Assembly (NCBI GenBank): GCA_022539475.1
Contig: VCMS01000035.1
Location: 305,763 to 369,762, forward strand
Direction of reading: 5' to 3'
From: Gracilaria domingensis
Taxonomy: Eukaryota; Rhodophyta; Florideophyceae; Gracilariales; Gracilariaceae
DNA length: 64,000 nt
Positions 7,858 through 18,012 of this stretch are shown one piece after another; within the stretch, counting starts at the first letter, position 1; the number at the start of each line of letters is the position of its first letter. The notes under the pieces are model-generated. The model searched no databases and had not been told where the DNA came from. It was given only the letters and a program-made list of their open reading frames with translations. A program made the translations under genes and the position numbers.

Positions 7858-10795
7858 TTTCGGCAGTGATTTCGCTGCACACGCCGTGCACATATATCAA
7901 ACTAGAGAAAACTAGCGCTTCACACCCACTTGATCCGCGACTTTTGGCACAATACGCGACCTTTGCAATAGCTCCGAATCGCGACGTGGCCGACATCAGA
8001 GCGACTACCTGGGCAACCCAAGTCTCTGAATCTTCTCCGCTTACCAATACAGTAGAAAACCTTGGCTTTCTACTGGGACCAAATGCTGGAGAAGCGAAGA
8101 CATGTTGGATGATGGGGTATTTGGGTCGTCCCAGCTTAAGTGCCTTAGAAGACGAATCGAAGTGTTCAAGAGTCGGAACGAAACCGCCTTTCACGAGGGC
8201 CGAATTCACCAGAGTTATCCTTGTCTTTTCTGGGAAGTATGTAATAGAGTGCTCATCCAGTGTTTCTTTCACGAGACTGAGGAAAGGAGGAAGGGCCTGT
8301 TCACCAATTTGATCAAGAATCGACCTTGTGTCCGTACTTGAGAACATTTCTCTAACAGCAGTCCATGTTTTTGAACTGGACATACTTGAAACACAATGTT
8401 GAAGAGCTCGTAAAGTGAAAGAACGCCCTCTCATTGCAAACCGAGGAAGCTGTGTGGAAGTTCCTGGTAAACCTGGATTACGCTGGTAAGGAGTATTGCC
8501 ATTCCATTGCTTTCTAACATGTCCGTGCTCAATGGAGCGAATAGTCTCCTCCACAGCCGTTGCTGTTCTTCTGGACGTCTTTTTGTAGTGTCTTTTAAAT
8601 AGCAGGTGTGCATGTTCGTATATGCCTGCGTCATAGTACTTGATACTTCCCAGACGGCGAATATCGTCCACGAGATGATCGAGAAGATGAAACTTCAGAG
8701 TTCCCAGTCTGGAGGGATGAAAATCCGCCAGAGTCTTTGTTGCGGAACGCTTGAAGGCTTCAATCTCCGAACTAAGACACAGGAGAGAGCTTTCAGTCCA
8801 ATACGGGTCACGATTGTATCTGAATAAGGTCGAGAGCAAGTCCGAGTACTGAGAGAAAACGGTTGTGATTGGGGCAACGTCCTGTTCTCCACAGCATATG
8901 TCAAAGAATGCTCCTATGAAGGGAAAGACCATGTCAAGTGCTTTGTAGTTTTTGGCCTCCAGCATTCCACGGAGACCGTCTTTCGTGAAGATACCATTCA
9001 AAGATTTGCCTTTCTCCTGCGTGGAGAAATCGATATGTAAACCTTTGGCAGGAGAATCGCGTTCTATGGCAGCTAGAATTGCGTTTGCATGGTTGAGGAG
9101 TTGGGTGCGTATCGTTCGAAATGAACGCGATGCAGATGTTCCTATTGTGGTGCACAGGGTGTCTGACTGCAGTCTCTCGATTGTGGCCGTTTTTATCAAC
9201 TTTGAGATGCCGAGATGCAAGTTGTGTAATGGTTCGAATGAGAACAGACTGTATGGAGACAATCCCGGGATCATTCCAAGGCTTACGGAAGTTTCGAGGA
9301 ACGAAGGAATGAGAGATATGGAATTTGAACGCATCAGAGTATCCGCTTGAGATCTCCTCTCCCTCGCACGACGTGGACGTCTTTCCGCCTCGTCTTTTTG
9401 TGCATGTTGCAAGATAGCTGTGTATGTCTTTCGGATGCTTTTCGTGTGTTTCTGAGAACGTCCGTTGAATGAGGTGGGAATAGGACTGCATAAAGATGAG
9501 CGAGGGGCTTTGCATCTATGACACGGGCTTTCCGTTTTGGTCCCATGAAGAATGGACAGAATGTCCTTAGCCTCAGGAATGTCCGCACAATAACTTGCAA
9601 GCAGAGGATGGCACACTCGACTTAGTTTGTCTTCGCCGATGAACTGAAAACCTTTCTGCGTGAGATTTAGAATGGGCTCCAGGACTTGACGAAGAGATTC
9701 TTGAAGGATTTGCATCCTGGACTCGCGTAGAGACTTGCTAGAAACGAATGGCGTTGCGTCTGCTTCAGATGCGGAAACCTCGATCAGTGTGGTAGGGAAG
9801 TATGCCACTACTGTGAGGTCGTCACGGATACACTTACGGCGAAGCTCGTCGGAGAAGTTGAGAAATATGAGGTGAAGAGGATAGGCGGTAACCGATGTTT
9901 GCTTTAGAGTTGTTGAAGACTTATCGGTGTATACCTGCAGAAGACCTACGAAAGATTCACTGTAACTTATTTCTTGGGAGTACCACACTATTCTACTATC
10001 CAAAGAGCCCATGACCATTTCCTTAAGTTTTGAGGTGGCGTCTCTTGCGAGAGAGCCGGACATGGAGTGAGATATTTTCGTGGAGTGGGTCTGATGTACA
10101 GGGTGGAAGAATGTGTTTTCGTTGTTAGCCAACTGGAGCTGTTTCACAAGTGTCTGAACGATGTCTCTCATGTAGAGGGTGGCGCTGAACTTACATCCTT
10201 CTGGCGAGACAGTTCTGCGATTGAAACCGTCCTTTGAAGCGTATGGTTCGAAAATGGCCTTCTTCAGTTCTGTACAGCGCTTGGAACTTGTTATGGTCTC
10301 GTTGAATCGCTTTTGCGAGAATCGCGGGTCCCGAAGTAGCCCAATTAGCTCGTCAGCCTCACGATGACCAAGGTTGGAAGCTACTGAAGCCAGACAAACC
10401 GTGAGATAATCCATATGCAAATCACCGAGGGCCTCCTCAGAAGGCACTGGGCGGGAACTGCTTCCGTGTTCTCGCTCTAATGACGCGGGAGCCGGGGAAG
10501 GAGAAACACAATGCGAAGTGTCCGGAATGGGAGGGGCGCACGGAGTGGGGTCGACGATGTCCTCGGACACTGGAGGCTCGGGAAGGCGACAAGGGGCAGT
10601 GACCGTTTCGGAAGATGCGGGCGCGGGTGCGGAAAGCTTGAGACGCTTGCTTCTCCGAATGGGCCGGCTATTGTCGTCTTCCAGCGCTGCTTTCAGACGA
10701 AACGGGCAATGGTTGACATGCTGTTGAAGGGATAAGACTCCTCGGCGAGTAACGAAGGGGCACCCACGCTTCTTATGTGTACAGTAGTAGACCAT
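7634..10795 (-). CDS. Plavaka/CMC-type transposase, full-length open frame
   Basis: About 1,053 residues from ATG 10795 (the open frame extends 28 codons further up). The N-terminus has a zinc-finger-like arrangement, YCTHKKRGCPF...QQHVNHC, as in Plavaka/KDZ-type elements. Further on come LASYCADIPEAK and ESPCHRCKAP (CxxC), FEPLHNLHLGISKLIK, and YEHAHLLFKRHYKKTSRR, matching the order of conserved blocks in the CMC (CACTA/Mirage/Chapaev)-related Plavaka transposases of fungi and algae. Unlike almost every other transposon gene in this window, there is no stop or frameshift, so the copy is young. The last about 70 residues (Gly, Arg, Pro-rich) are translated from the palindromic satellite and are unlikely to be part of the conserved protein. 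Terminal inverted repeats were not identified. Confidence 0.75.
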   Translation of the reverse strand: MVYYCTHKKRGCPFVTRRGVLSLQQHVNHCPFRLKAALEDDNSRPIRRSKRLKLSAPAPASSETVTAPCRLPEPPVSEDIVDPTPCAPPIPDTSHCVSPSPAPASLEREHGSSSRPVPSEEALGDLHMDYLTVCLASVASNLGHREADELIGLLRDPRFSQKRFNETITSSKRCTELKKAIFEPYASKDGFNRRTVSPEGCKFSATLYMRDIVQTLVKQLQLANNENTFFHPVHQTHSTKISHSMSGSLARDATSKLKEMVMGSLDSRIVWYSQEISYSESFVGLLQVYTDKSSTTLKQTSVTAYPLHLIFLNFSDELRRKCIRDDLTVVAYFPTTLIEVSASEADATPFVSSKSLRESRMQILQESLRQVLEPILNLTQKGFQFIGEDKLSRVCHPLLASYCADIPEAKDILSILHGTKTESPCHRCKAPRSSLCSPIPTSFNGRSQKHTKSIRKTYTAILQHAQKDEAERRPRRARERRSQADTLMRSNSISLIPSFLETSVSLGMIPGLSPYSLFSFEPLHNLHLGISKLIKTATIERLQSDTLCTTIGTSASRSFRTIRTQLLNHANAILAAIERDSPAKGLHIDFSTQEKGKSLNGIFTKDGLRGMLEAKNYKALDMVFPFIGAFFDICCGEQDVAPITTVFSQYSDLLSTLFRYNRDPYWTESSLLCLSSEIEAFKRSATKTLADFHPSRLGTLKFHLLDHLVDDIRRLGSIKYYDAGIYEHAHLLFKRHYKKTSRRTATAVEETIRSIEHGHVRKQWNGNTPYQRNPGLPGTSTQLPRFAMRGRSFTLRALQHCVSSMSSSKTWTAVREMFSSTDTRSILDQIGEQALPPFLSLVKETLDEHSITYFPEKTRITLVNSALVKGGFVPTLEHFDSSSKALKLGRPKYPIIQHVFASPAFGPSRKPRFSTVLVSGEDSETWVAQVVALMSATSRFGAIAKVAYCAKSRGSSGCEALVFSSLIYVHGVCSEITAERGGGGGGVGRVRVATLTRPDPPRPRARFGRFFEKGAILCPRAGGVGRVRVATLTRPTPSARGHVLDVFLKNLRF

Positions 10796-11164
10796 GGGAA
10801 GAAGAACTGAACGAGAAACGACGACAAAGACTGCAAGGGAAGGGCGTCCGAAGGGAGAAGGAGGTCGAGCGACAGTCAATATCGACGTGTTGCTCAGAAC
10901 GGAGAATATATTTTGAGTTTAAATCACGTGCTTTCGTTCAAAAAGGAACGTAGGTACACGTCGACCTCAACACAAGGGTGTACTTCTCGTATTATCTACC
11001 ACTGGTTATAAACCTGTGGTTTCCCAACGTTGTACGCTGTACACTTGTCCAATCTCGCACAGAAAAATAAATCTCTTCCCTTCGCCGCCGCCGCCGCGCC
11101 TCCGACGTCCGAACTTCCGTTACCGTCGTGAGCCATGCCATCGATATCATCGCGTTATACTCCG
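10796..11164. other. Region upstream of the transposase
   Basis: Holds the transposase 5' region. A small hairpin 'accactggttataaacctgtggt'-type element (about 10999-11021) begins with CACTG, as CMC element ends often do, but no matching second end was found. A CCG-repeat stretch occurs near 11085. Confidence 0.3.
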
Positions 11165-11239
11165 CTCCGTCGTGCTTTTTCCCGCCCTCCACTTTATGGA
11201 GGCTCCATAAAGTAGAGGGCGGAAGAAAGTAGGACGGAG
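11165..11239. repeat. Large palindrome 1 (37-bp arms, 1-base centre)
   Basis: Left arm 11165-11201 pairs with 11203-11239 with about five mismatches; the centre reads TTTATGGAG-G-CTCCATAAA. Such a structure would extrude as a cruciform or, if transcribed, fold into a single long hairpin. Confidence 0.85.
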
Positions 11240-11493
11240 TCATCCGTATCTCAGGGATGTTTTCCGTGCAGTCTTTTTGTACGTTCTCCCATATCCTTCC
11301 ACGTATCTTTGCTCTAAACTAACCAATCCTCACCGCGTTTCTTCGCGCTCTGCGACATGGAAACGGCAGGAAATAAGCTAATCACCCTCAACTTCTTCTA
11401 TTTGTTCAAGATATAGAACGAGTTGAAGGGTGAAAACGGGAACCCGGTAACCCAAACCGACGACTGTAAGTACGCGACCAATAGTTCATTTCG

Positions 11494-11576
11494 TTGCGCC
11501 ATAGGCTCTAGCTTCGCGTCTTGCGCTGCTTTTCAAAAGTAGCGCAAGACTCGAGAAGCTAAAGCCTATGGCGCAA
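11494..11576. repeat. Large palindrome 2 (about 40-bp arms)
   Basis: Left arm 11494-11533 (starts TTGCGCCATAGGCT) pairs with the right arm ending AGCCTATGGCGCAA at 11576, with a few mismatches. The sequence is unrelated to palindrome 1. Confidence 0.85.
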
Positions 11577-11610
11577 CAAACCAAGTTGGTTTCTCGGCGA
11601 TCTTGGATCT

Positions 11611-11953
11611 CTGCCTGTTCGGGATAGGCGATTCTGGTACTTGGTTGAGACATAGGTTTCTGTATCGTTTATCGCATCTTGCGGTATGTTTTCTGCATGG
11701 GCATTCTCGGTGTCGTTGCTTGTGAGTTCTTGCTTCGAGACCTTTCGCGTTTTACGATGAATGGATTGCTGGTAATCTAACCGATCACTTTCCTTCTTCT
11801 TCTTCCTTTTGCGAGTTACTAGGTCCCTCGACTTTTCTAGCGCAACGTTTCTGTTTTGCTTTATCAATGGTACGTTCCATCGCAATTCAAATGTTTCCAA
11901 CGGAGCATTGACTAACTTATGGATACTTTCTGCTTGCGTATACAGGTAAACGA
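11611..11953. repeat. Direct repeat, copy 1 (about 343 bp)
   Basis: Matches 12025-12371 at roughly 87-90 percent by eye. Shared landmarks: GTTCGGGATAGGCGATTCTG at the start, TGGTAATCTAACCGATC in the middle, and CTTGCGTATACAGGTAAA at the end. It is bracketed by palindromes 2 and 3. No convincing protein product. Confidence 0.85.
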
Positions 11954-12023
11954 CCAATTTTATTTCATCTCTCCAGATCTATCATCGATCTTGAGAGACA
12001 AAATGAAATTGGTCGTTTACCTG
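11943..12023. repeat. Large palindrome 3 (about 37-bp arms)
   Basis: CAGGTAAACGACCAATTT at 11943 pairs with AAATTGGTCGTTTACCTG ending at 12023, with a short centre. It overlaps the end of direct-repeat copy 1 and abuts copy 2. Confidence 0.85.
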
Positions 12024-12024
12024 T

Positions 12025-12371
12025 CTGACTGTTCGGGATAGGCGATTCTGGTACTTGTTTGGGATATAGGCTAGATTCTCGTTTATCGCGTCTTGCGGTA
12101 TGTTTGCTGCATGGACATTCTCGGTGTCCTTGCTTGTGAGTTCTCGCTTCGACACACCTTTCGCGGTTTACGATGATATGGTGGGCTGGTAATCTAACCG
12201 ATCCCTTTCCTGCTTCTTCTTCCGTTTGCGAGTTACCAGGTCCCTCGACTTTTCTAGCGCAACGTTTCTGTTTTGTTTTATCAATGGTACGTTCCATCGC
12301 ATTTCAAATGTATCTAACGGATCATTGACTAACTTATGGATACTTTCTGCTTGCGTATACAGGTAAATGAC
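12025..12371. repeat. Direct repeat, copy 2 (about 347 bp)
   Basis: Second copy of the repeat at 11611-11953, in the same orientation, separated from copy 1 only by palindrome 3. It ends in CAGGTAAATGAC and is followed within 40 bases by palindromes 4 and 5. Confidence 0.85.
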
Positions 12372-12408
12372 TTTTGATGCGGACGTAGCTCACGAGTTGC
12401 AGGTGCAG

Positions 12409-12494
12409 GTTCCTCAAGTAGGGAACCATGCATCTGGGCATGGTTCCCTACATGAGGAACGGAGAGGATGAGGCGCTTCGCGCCTCATCCTCTC
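12409..12494. repeat. Palindromes 4 and 5, adjacent hairpins
   Basis: 12409-12460 is a hairpin with 23-bp arms (GTAGGGAACCATGC core) and a 5-base loop. Immediately after, 12462-12494 is a perfect hairpin with about 16-bp arms (GAGGATGAGGCGC). The arms of the two are unrelated in sequence. Confidence 0.85.
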
Positions 12495-13097
12495 GGAGTG
12501 CGTATGTGTTCTACCGATCCAGCACTATGGTGGAGGTGCAGTCCTGCGGCATCTGCCGCAGATTGCGCCTACACCCGATCCATTATGGGGAAATGGTACA
12601 TGTAATATAGCGAAGTAGTGGTTAGCAAAAGCGGTCGATAGAAGAATAGATACGAATAAAACGGTATGATTTCATAATGGGCATCATCTGTACTAGCACT
12701 AGTATTCCATGCGTTGCAGGGTATCATTCCGCAGAAGGTATCGTGTAATGTGCACCTTAATGGAAACTGAACCTAGACTTCGCGAAATACAGTTCAGGTA
12801 GCCCTCGACTAAAGAACTAGCACGAGTGGAAAACCCACCAGTATTTACTGCACAGCGATTCTGGACGACCCAAGCAATTATCTGCAGATTTTGAAATAAT
12901 TGATCTCGATATTTTTTCAAAAAATTTACTGGACGACCCTTGCCAATTTCTGGACGACCCTCGCCAAAAACTAGCATCTGCAAGAGACGCCGCTTTCAAT
13001 TTTCTGACCGCCGATCACTCTGGATTTCTCAGTCATACTCTGAAATTATTGAACCATCAAACTTGGTCGAAGCAATGGGTCTTAAGAGATTTGATAT
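12495..13097. other. Flank of the piggyBac-like relic
   Basis: Contains three scattered copies of CTGGACGACCC (near 12862, 12929 and 12951) and a small CTGCGGCATCTGCCGCAG hairpin near 12545. No gene was recognised. Confidence 0.4.
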
Positions 13098-14249
13098 TTG
13101 AGGAGATTTCCCGTTTTCAGTGAGAACTCTAAAGATGAAGTGCAGGACGAAGCAAGATGGTCGCTCGTTACTGGTTTTCTAAAGGCAATTAACAATCATA
13201 GGAGGGCCTTTGCCCTATCAGGTAGCACTCTATGTGTTGATGAAAGTATGTCACGTTGGTATGGACTTGGAGGAGACTGGATCGGTGTTGGCTTACCTCA
13301 TTATGTTGCTTAAGTTCGAAAGCCTAAAAATGGTTTTGAATTGAAAACCGTATGCTGTGGAAAAACCCGGACTATGTTGAATGGCGAAATATCTATAGGA
13401 AGCTCTGTTCAATTTGAACTCGTATTTACTGATGATAACGCACATGGTACTTCCGTGCTGATGAGACTTGTGCAGGATTGGTTTGGAACGGATAGACTCG
13501 TCTGTGCTGATTCATATTTTGCATCCGTTCAGACCGTGGTGAAGCTTTTGGAGAAAGGACTTCAATTTATTGGGGTCATAAACACGGCGACGAGAAAGTC
13601 CCCAATGAAGCATCTTTCAGAACTGACAATGACACAACGTGGAGAACACTATTCTATGGTTGCAAACGTTCCTGATTCTGATCAGCGTGTGATGGCTGTT
13701 CTGTGAGTTGACAGAGAAGGAAGATTTTTTGTAAGCACTCAGGGGTCCTCGAGTCCTGGAACCCCGATTTTGAGAGACCTTTGGCGAATAGGTAATGGAA
13801 TATGCAAAACGGTATCTCTATCTATTCCAATTCTAGAAGTTTCCGAAAGTTATTTTGATTGCTGCTTTAAAATTGACAGGCATAATGGATGTCGCCAAGA
13901 TGATTTGACTCTTGAGAAGAAGTTGGAAGTCAAGGAGTGGTGCTTTCGTATCAATACATGTCTCTTTGCAATTTGTGTGGTGGATGCCTGGAATCTTTTC
14001 GAGTGTTCTATTGGAGCTCGGAAACCTCTTACTCCGTATCATTTTTATTGCCAACTTGCAGATCAGTTAATCAAGAACATTTGGGACTCTAAAAAACTGG
14101 TTGCTCGTGCTTGTGAAGATTCGAATAAAGAAAATGCTGACACTAAAAGAGCTGGAACTGGTATACATTTGATCCAAAAAAATAGAAAGATAATGAAGAA
14201 GGATGTGGCTCTTACCGCTGCTACATATGACGGTCGATGCAAGGTTTGA
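13098..14249 (+). pseudogene. PiggyBac-like (DDE_Tnp_1_7) transposase pseudogene
   Basis: A single reading frame carries recognisable blocks of the PGBD/piggyBac transposase domain: INNHRRAF, LCVDESMSRWYG (first catalytic Asp region), GLPHYV followed by RKPKNGFELK, then CADSYFASVQTVVKLLEKGL (second Asp) and LQFIGVINTATRKSPMKHL, and a C-terminal PLTPYHFYCQLADQLI. It is interrupted by TAA at 13311-13313 and TGA at 13704-13706, but the frame resumes unchanged after each. The layout resembles oomycete and algal PGBD genes. The N-terminal segment is missing or unrecognisable upstream of 13098. The gene is dead by these stops unless they are read through. Confidence 0.7.
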
Positions 14250-15423
14250 AAATCTACGTTTAAGTCAAATCTTATTTGTTCCAAATCTTTGGAGAATACC
14301 TTAACAGAAACCATCGTCATTGAATCATCATGCGGCTGTCAATGAAATTGGTGCGTCTCAATATAATGTAAGCACATTTTTTAGGAATCTAATTTTCTCA
14401 AAATATCACACTCATGGAAATGTCAGTGAAACAAAAACCTACTTATTGTTCAATGACGTTGGTCACATTAGCTTACTACACTAGCCATCTTGCCTGCAAG
14501 TCTACTGAAAACTCTTTCAGTTTTCCCTTAAGAAGTTTTGCGTGGGAATAGGATGGAACAGGTTTACATTTGTCACATATCGACGGTAAGGGTTTGCTTC
14601 TTAAACTATTGCCTGACTGTCATTCCATTGCAGACACGGAGTGGTAAACAAGAAGGTAATATCTTGTGTCAACCTTTACTTGGAGCTTTTGCGTGAAGGT
14701 TTTTATATGTAAACAAAGCAAAAGTTCTAGTACTTATGGCCCCCTACTATTTCTGTTAGCGTCAGTTGACTTGCTAAATGCACTTTTATTCTGTGACGAA
14801 ACAATCCCTTTAACAGATGTCACCTTGTTCTGTCTGTTGTTTAAGTGGGCGCTTAAGCGCTCTTAGAATAAATCGATTTAGAAAGAGTGGAGCTCCCGAA
14901 GGAGTTTCTGAGATTTTGAACTGATCTCTGCAAGGCATGAACTCACCCATCCTTGCCACTGCACATCTGGTTAGTGTTGAGGACGCGAAGAAGAATATAT
15001 AGAGAAGAAGATGAGCTAGAGAGCTCTTTACTCGAGCTAATTATTGAATTTGCGCCAAGGCGGCTAAACTTTTCAAATATTTTGGTGGCGTCATTTTGGC
15101 CTCATATGGGGCCAAAGAGTTGGGCGGGTAGACACTTTTAGCGGCCAAAACGACTGTCATACCCTGTAGTGAAAAATCTCAAATTTGGAGTTCAGTTTTT
15201 GACGAGTTTAGTCCAAACTAATCTCAAAGCTTGCAATGTAAGCCACTTCTAAAGGGATAAGAATAAGTACACTACTCCTCCTACTTTAATATATGGCAAA
15301 TGAATTAGATGCATATGGGTCGCTTCTACTCAACTAGTTTGTGGAGCTTATTCTTCGACTAACCATATGATTGTCTGCCTTACCAGACAATCTAATCTTC
15401 GCTCGCTTCAAAAGTGGCGAAAG
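14250..15423. other. No gene recognised; probable transposon remnant
   Basis: About 1.2 kb of AT-rich sequence between the piggyBac-like relic and the hairpin satellite. Small hairpins occur (GGGCGCTTAAGCGCTC near 14848; GATTGTCTG...CAGACAATC near 15370). Short open frames only. Confidence 0.4.
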
Positions 15424-16345
15424 TGCAAATGTACTGCATGACCCAGTACTTTTGCACATCTGCTGCTTTTTGTTGATTACGAGGTGGTATGCCCCGCTCG
15501 TGCTGTGATATGTGTATGACCCATCTTCAAACTGCCCGGCTCGTCCGGCAGTCTGACGATGGTTCACGGGGTTAGTGACAAAGATGCAAAATTGCTGTCT
15601 GGCCCAGCACTTTTATACCTTTGCTACATGTGGCAGAGCAAGAGCTTGCTCGACCAATTCGTGCTCGGGATATGATGCGAGCCATCTCCAGACTGCTCGG
15701 CTCGTCCGACAGTCAGACGGTGGCTCGCAGAGATGGTGGCAAGGTGCAAACGTGCTGGCTCGCCCAGCACTTTTGCACCTTCACCACTTTAGGCAGAGCA
15801 CGAGCTGGCTTGCGCAGCTCGTGCTCAGGATATGTTGAAGGCATCGTTAGAGAGCGCGGCTCGTCCGGCAGAGTGGCGGTGGCTCGCAGGGATAATGACA
15901 AAGGTACAAAAGTGCTGGTTCGCCCAACACTTTCGCCCCTCCACCGATTTTGGTATAGCACGAGCTGGCTCGCCCATCTCGGGCTCAGAATATGATGTGA
16001 GCCATCACCAGACTACCGGGCTCATCCAGCAGTCTGACGGTGGCTTGCCGGGTTAGTGGCAAAGTTAGAAAAATGCTGGCTCGCCCAGCACTTTTGCACC
16101 TCCGCCACTTTGGTCAGAGCACGAGCTGGCTTGCCCAGCTCGTGCTTTGATATATGTGTGAGCCAACGTCAGACTGCCCGGTTCTTCCAGCAGTCTGATG
16201 ATGGCTCGCAGGGTTAGTGGCAAAGGTGCCAAAGTGCTGGCTCCCCCAGCAATTTTGCACTTTCGCTACTTGTGGCATAGCTTGAGCTGGCTTGTTCAGC
16301 TCATGCTCTGATATGTCTATATGCCATCGCCAGAGTGCCTGGGCT
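15424..16345. repeat. 161-bp tandem satellite, each unit with three hairpins
   Basis: About 5.8 units with a 160-162 bp period (equivalent points near 15547, 15708, 15868, 16030 and 16192). Each unit has three inverted repeats in fixed order: GTGCAAAAGTGCTGG/CCCAGCACTTTTGCAC, then AGCACGAGCTGG/CAGCTCGTGCT, then a CCATC..CAGACTGCC/GGCAGTCTGACGGTGG stem with a GGCTCGTCC-type loop. Units differ by 10-20 percent, yet complementary changes often keep the stems paired. Open frames crossing it on both strands look like by-products of the repeat. Confidence 0.9.
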
Positions 16346-17416
16346 GGTTGACATTCGCCCAGTGGCTTCAATTTTTCTTGCAGAGAACAATCATTTTCGA
16401 CTGCCTCGTCTGGATCCGGGTGTCGCGACCGGTATAAGCTCATCTCATCTATGAACTCGAGAGCAATTGGCGAACGTTTGTTAGAGTGGAACTCAAGACG
16501 TAACATTTTACTTAGAATGGGACTCACACATCTGCCGAGTACTTTCCAAATTCCCTTCCTCCCTGACAAATCGTAGCAAGGCACTCATGGAAACTCTCGG
16601 TTTCGAGAACAAGCTGCGTTTCTTAAAATATAAAATGCCAAACTCCCAGTCCCCATCTCGTCCGTCCATCTCAATCTTTAGGAATATTAGTCCATGCTCT
16701 GAAACGAACTGTGCTATATCCTTAAACCTATAGAAAACTGCTTTCTCACTGCTTCGATTCCAATGTTTATCCTTCTAGTTTCGAACGATTGTTCGCCGCA
16801 TAGAAGCCCTTAAAAGCAATCGAACGGGCTTAAAGTTCATCGTTTTATCTCTAAATCGCCATAATCGTACAATCTCTTCCAATGTAGGCGGCAATTTTAG
16901 AATGAATTTCATAGCTGCAACAGAGCTTTTGAAGCACTCTGCATCTTATGAACAAACGTACCAAATCCTTGCCCACATCAAAAGCAGTTTGAAAAGTTTT
17001 CTTCTGCTTATGAGAATCTGCCTAGTGGTTAAATTCATGGTGATAACTGCTAACTTCTGATTCTGGAATACATTTCTTTGGCGTGCCCCTATTGAACCTC
17101 TCTTCATAATGACACTGCTCAGTCATGATCTGTCTTCGACGAGTCGACGGGAAGTTCATATACCAGATCACGCTGCTACGACGCACTGTGACCACGTAGC
17201 GACCACAATAGAAGTCTTGCACCGCGGAAGGTCAGTCGGCAACGCGGCCATTGATCTTGTTTCGTTTCATCGAGGACACCATTAATGCCCACGGAAATGT
17301 GGGAAAAACCGTTCACAGTTCAATATAATAAATATAAAATCAGGCTTTTTTGTTCGTTAAACATATGGCGGTTTATATTGAACTACCCAAAAACGCTGAA
17401 ACATAATAGAACTAAG
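16346..17416. other. Unassigned stretch after the hairpin satellite
   Basis: A minus-strand open frame (16346-16584, continuing into the satellite) begins with a protein-like segment containing HPDPDEAVENDCSLQEKL, but I recognise no family and its 3' end is satellite. A short inverted pair GTTCAATATA/TATATTGAAC lies at about 17317 and 17374. Nothing else is supported. Confidence 0.3.
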
Positions 17417-17736
17417 TAATTGGACGCTTTCTGAGAACACAAATCGCATTTTGAGCATAGTTATTTCTACCCATGGGTGCACAATAGTTTGGTTTTGTGG
17501 GCACGCAAATCATTAGATTTGTCCGGGCCCCTAGCACAAACGAAGTTAAAGAGTGGTGTACTCAAACCTTAACCGCCGAAAAAATAATAAAAAATCAGGC
17601 TGAATGTTCATGCAGTCTACCATGAACTGTGCCGTCCTGCACAATGTGGAAGTCGTCTTGCACTGTATCTTGGTTTGTCAGAATCGGTCACGTTTTACTG
17701 CGTGTACTATTTTGTGTTTTCAGAAAGCGTCAATTA
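17417..17736. mobile_element. MITE, about 320 bp
   Basis: Terminal inverted repeats of about 25 bp: TTGGACGCTTTCTGAGAACA at 17421 and, inverted, TGTTTTCAGAAAGCGTCAA at 17715. AATT flanks both ends and may be a target duplication. The interior is AT-rich and non-coding. Superfamily not determined. Confidence 0.6.
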
Positions 17737-18012
17737 ATTGACACATCTCTCTTGAAAGATCAGTTTTCTATATATACCTAGAACTTTTAATTCCGATTCC
17801 CTCGTTATATAGAGATTACATGCACTATCAGCACGCAACGTGTTCAATATCAATTCTTATACAACCTACAAAAGCTTCCTTCAAGTAGACTGTTCAGCAC
17901 CATTGAGAGAAGGTAAGCTCGATTGGAGAAAACTCAACCTTCTGCAGATAGGTGAATCCGGAAACACACCCGATTTCGTTGCTTTCTCGTAGCGTCTTTC
18001 TGCAATTAAGAA

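Noticed and set aside
7866-9515. Plus- and minus-strand frames within the transposase gene
   Set aside because: Shadows of the 1,053-codon transposase frame.
15575-16056. Overlapping plus frames of 74-124 codons
   Set aside because: They consist of the 161-bp satellite and inherit its periodicity; no start or homology.
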